DNA from: Chondrus crispus
Taxonomy: Eukaryota > Rhodophyta > Florideophyceae > Gigartinales > Gigartinaceae
Length of the DNA stretch: 64,000 nt
Reading direction: 5' to 3'
Assembly (NCBI RefSeq): GCF_000350225.1
Contig: NW_005178873.1
Span: 62,001-126,000 of the forward strand
Shown here: positions 63,229 through 64,000 of the stretch, piece after piece
How positions within the stretch are numbered: position 1 is the stretch's first letter
Layout of the letters: each line of letters opens with the position of its first letter
Notes under the pieces: model-generated
The model's database searches: none
What the model was told of the DNA's origin: nothing
The model's input: the letters and a program-made list of their open reading frames with translations, nothing else
Translations under genes and position numbers: made by a program

Positions 63229-64000
63229 TGGGTGCGGCTCCTCTCCCACGTTGACGCCCACGGAGCCCGTCGAGCGCTGGTTTCGCCAAGCGGACGGCCC
63301 TTGGCGGTTGAACGGAGATCCCGGGCGGATGCCCTGCCGGATGCGAAGCTTCTGGTAGTTGGCCTCTCGTGCCTCCAGAAGCTCGGCCCACATCGGCAAC
63401 GACGGGAAAATCCTCTTTTCGGTGCGCGGTGTCAAGGCAGAAACGGCACGGCGGAAGTCCCGGGTATCCCCCACTGGAGAATCGGGCCCGCGGGTCCGAG
63501 CCACAGGACCGTACGGGAGGCAGGGCCTGCTTCCGTACGGTCTAGTGCGCCCATCGCCAGGATTGACGGGCGGACCGAGGGCGCTTGCCGTCGAGGCTGC
63601 CGGCGACAGATAGTAACTCATGGGGGGCGAGCTCATCGATGTCGGTGTGGAGGTCTGATCCGTCACGGCCAGGGTTGCTTCATCGGCAAATCCTCCGGCC
63701 GTCGGGATGTCGGATGCCGACTCAACCGACAGCACGGGGCTCGTCCTTGCGGTACGGTCAAATCTCCCAGCCGCTCCGGACGGCTCTCGGTACGCCATGG
63801 CTGACATCCCCTGTCAACTGGAAGCCCGATTCGTTTCCCCGATCGCTTGCGGGTAGCGAGCGACGGATTAGTGGTTCACATCCGGGTGCGTGGCGAGGTA
63901 ATTGCGAACCTGCGCGCACGTGGCGTGCAGCAACCCCTCGACGAATAGGGATTTCAACCGCCGGTCGGAGAATACCGTACCGCAGCAGAGTGCCTTGTCG
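63229..64000 (-). pseudogene. gag: Gypsy gag fragment (family of the 51640 gag), runs off right edge
   Basis: The minus-strand frame has TVFSDRRLKSLFVEGLL, HATCAQVRNYLATHPDV, SVARYPQAIGETNRASS and MSAMAYREPSGAAGRFDR, then AKLLEA-type REANYQKLRIRQGIRPGS, cut at the LTR. It is highly similar to the 51640-53547 gag. In-frame stops at 63868-63870 (TAA where the other copy has CAA) and 63814-63816 (TGA where it has CGA) show C-to-T decay. The region around the zinc knuckle is scrambled. Confidence 0.75.

Overview
This is a gene-poor, repeat-rich stretch of a eukaryotic nuclear genome, with two assembly gaps (3863-4315 and 58060-58197). Nearly all recognisable coding sequence belongs to transposable elements or to broken copies of host genes. 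The host fragments are an rsmG-type rRNA methyltransferase, enolase, an MFSD5-like transporter, a glycosyltransferase-like N-terminus and Sel1 repeats. A photosynthetic protist, most plausibly a red alga with few introns, fits best: the ORFs are long and single-exon, and the rsmG resembles an organelle-targeted protein. This is inference; a fungus cannot be excluded, because Plavaka/CACTA-like transposases are also common there.

Layout. 1-2385 and 15345-17766 (minus strand) are two halves of one Ty3/gypsy element: 5' LTR, gag N-terminal half, then gag C-terminal half and pol running off the left edge. Between them lies about 13 kb that looks like a CACTA/Plavaka-type DNA transposon. It has inverted subterminal repeats, a 1138-residue transposase, a divergently transcribed 528-residue protein, and what look like host gene fragments in its left arm. 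17767-19380 is a Helitron N-terminal gene cut by the gypsy LTR. 20.2-32.1 kb is a mosaic of dispersed repeat modules, pogo-type relics, two damaged rsmG copies, an LRR-like ORF and Sel1 repeats. 33.8-35.4 kb is a broken PIF/Harbinger transposase, followed by a C-terminal enolase fragment. 36.7-41.1 kb holds unrecognised minus-strand ORFs. Two short elements with clear target duplications lie at 41822-42283 (TA) and 42755-43511 (TAA).

The best candidate host gene is at 45303-45539. It encodes a 78-residue prepropeptide with a signal peptide, an acidic pro-region and a basic six-cysteine tail, behind a good TATA box. 47.1-50.9 kb is a decayed Ty1/copia element cut inside its reverse transcriptase by a chromodomain Ty3/gypsy element (50937-60762, two similar LTRs). 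Right of that are a second transposase relic, another LTR and a minus-strand gag fragment that continues off the right edge.

The elements are nested (Helitron < gypsy < DNA transposon; copia < gypsy). Many retain long reading frames broken by single stops, often where a Gln, Arg or Trp codon is expected. This pattern suggests decay by C-to-T transition rather than a changed genetic code.
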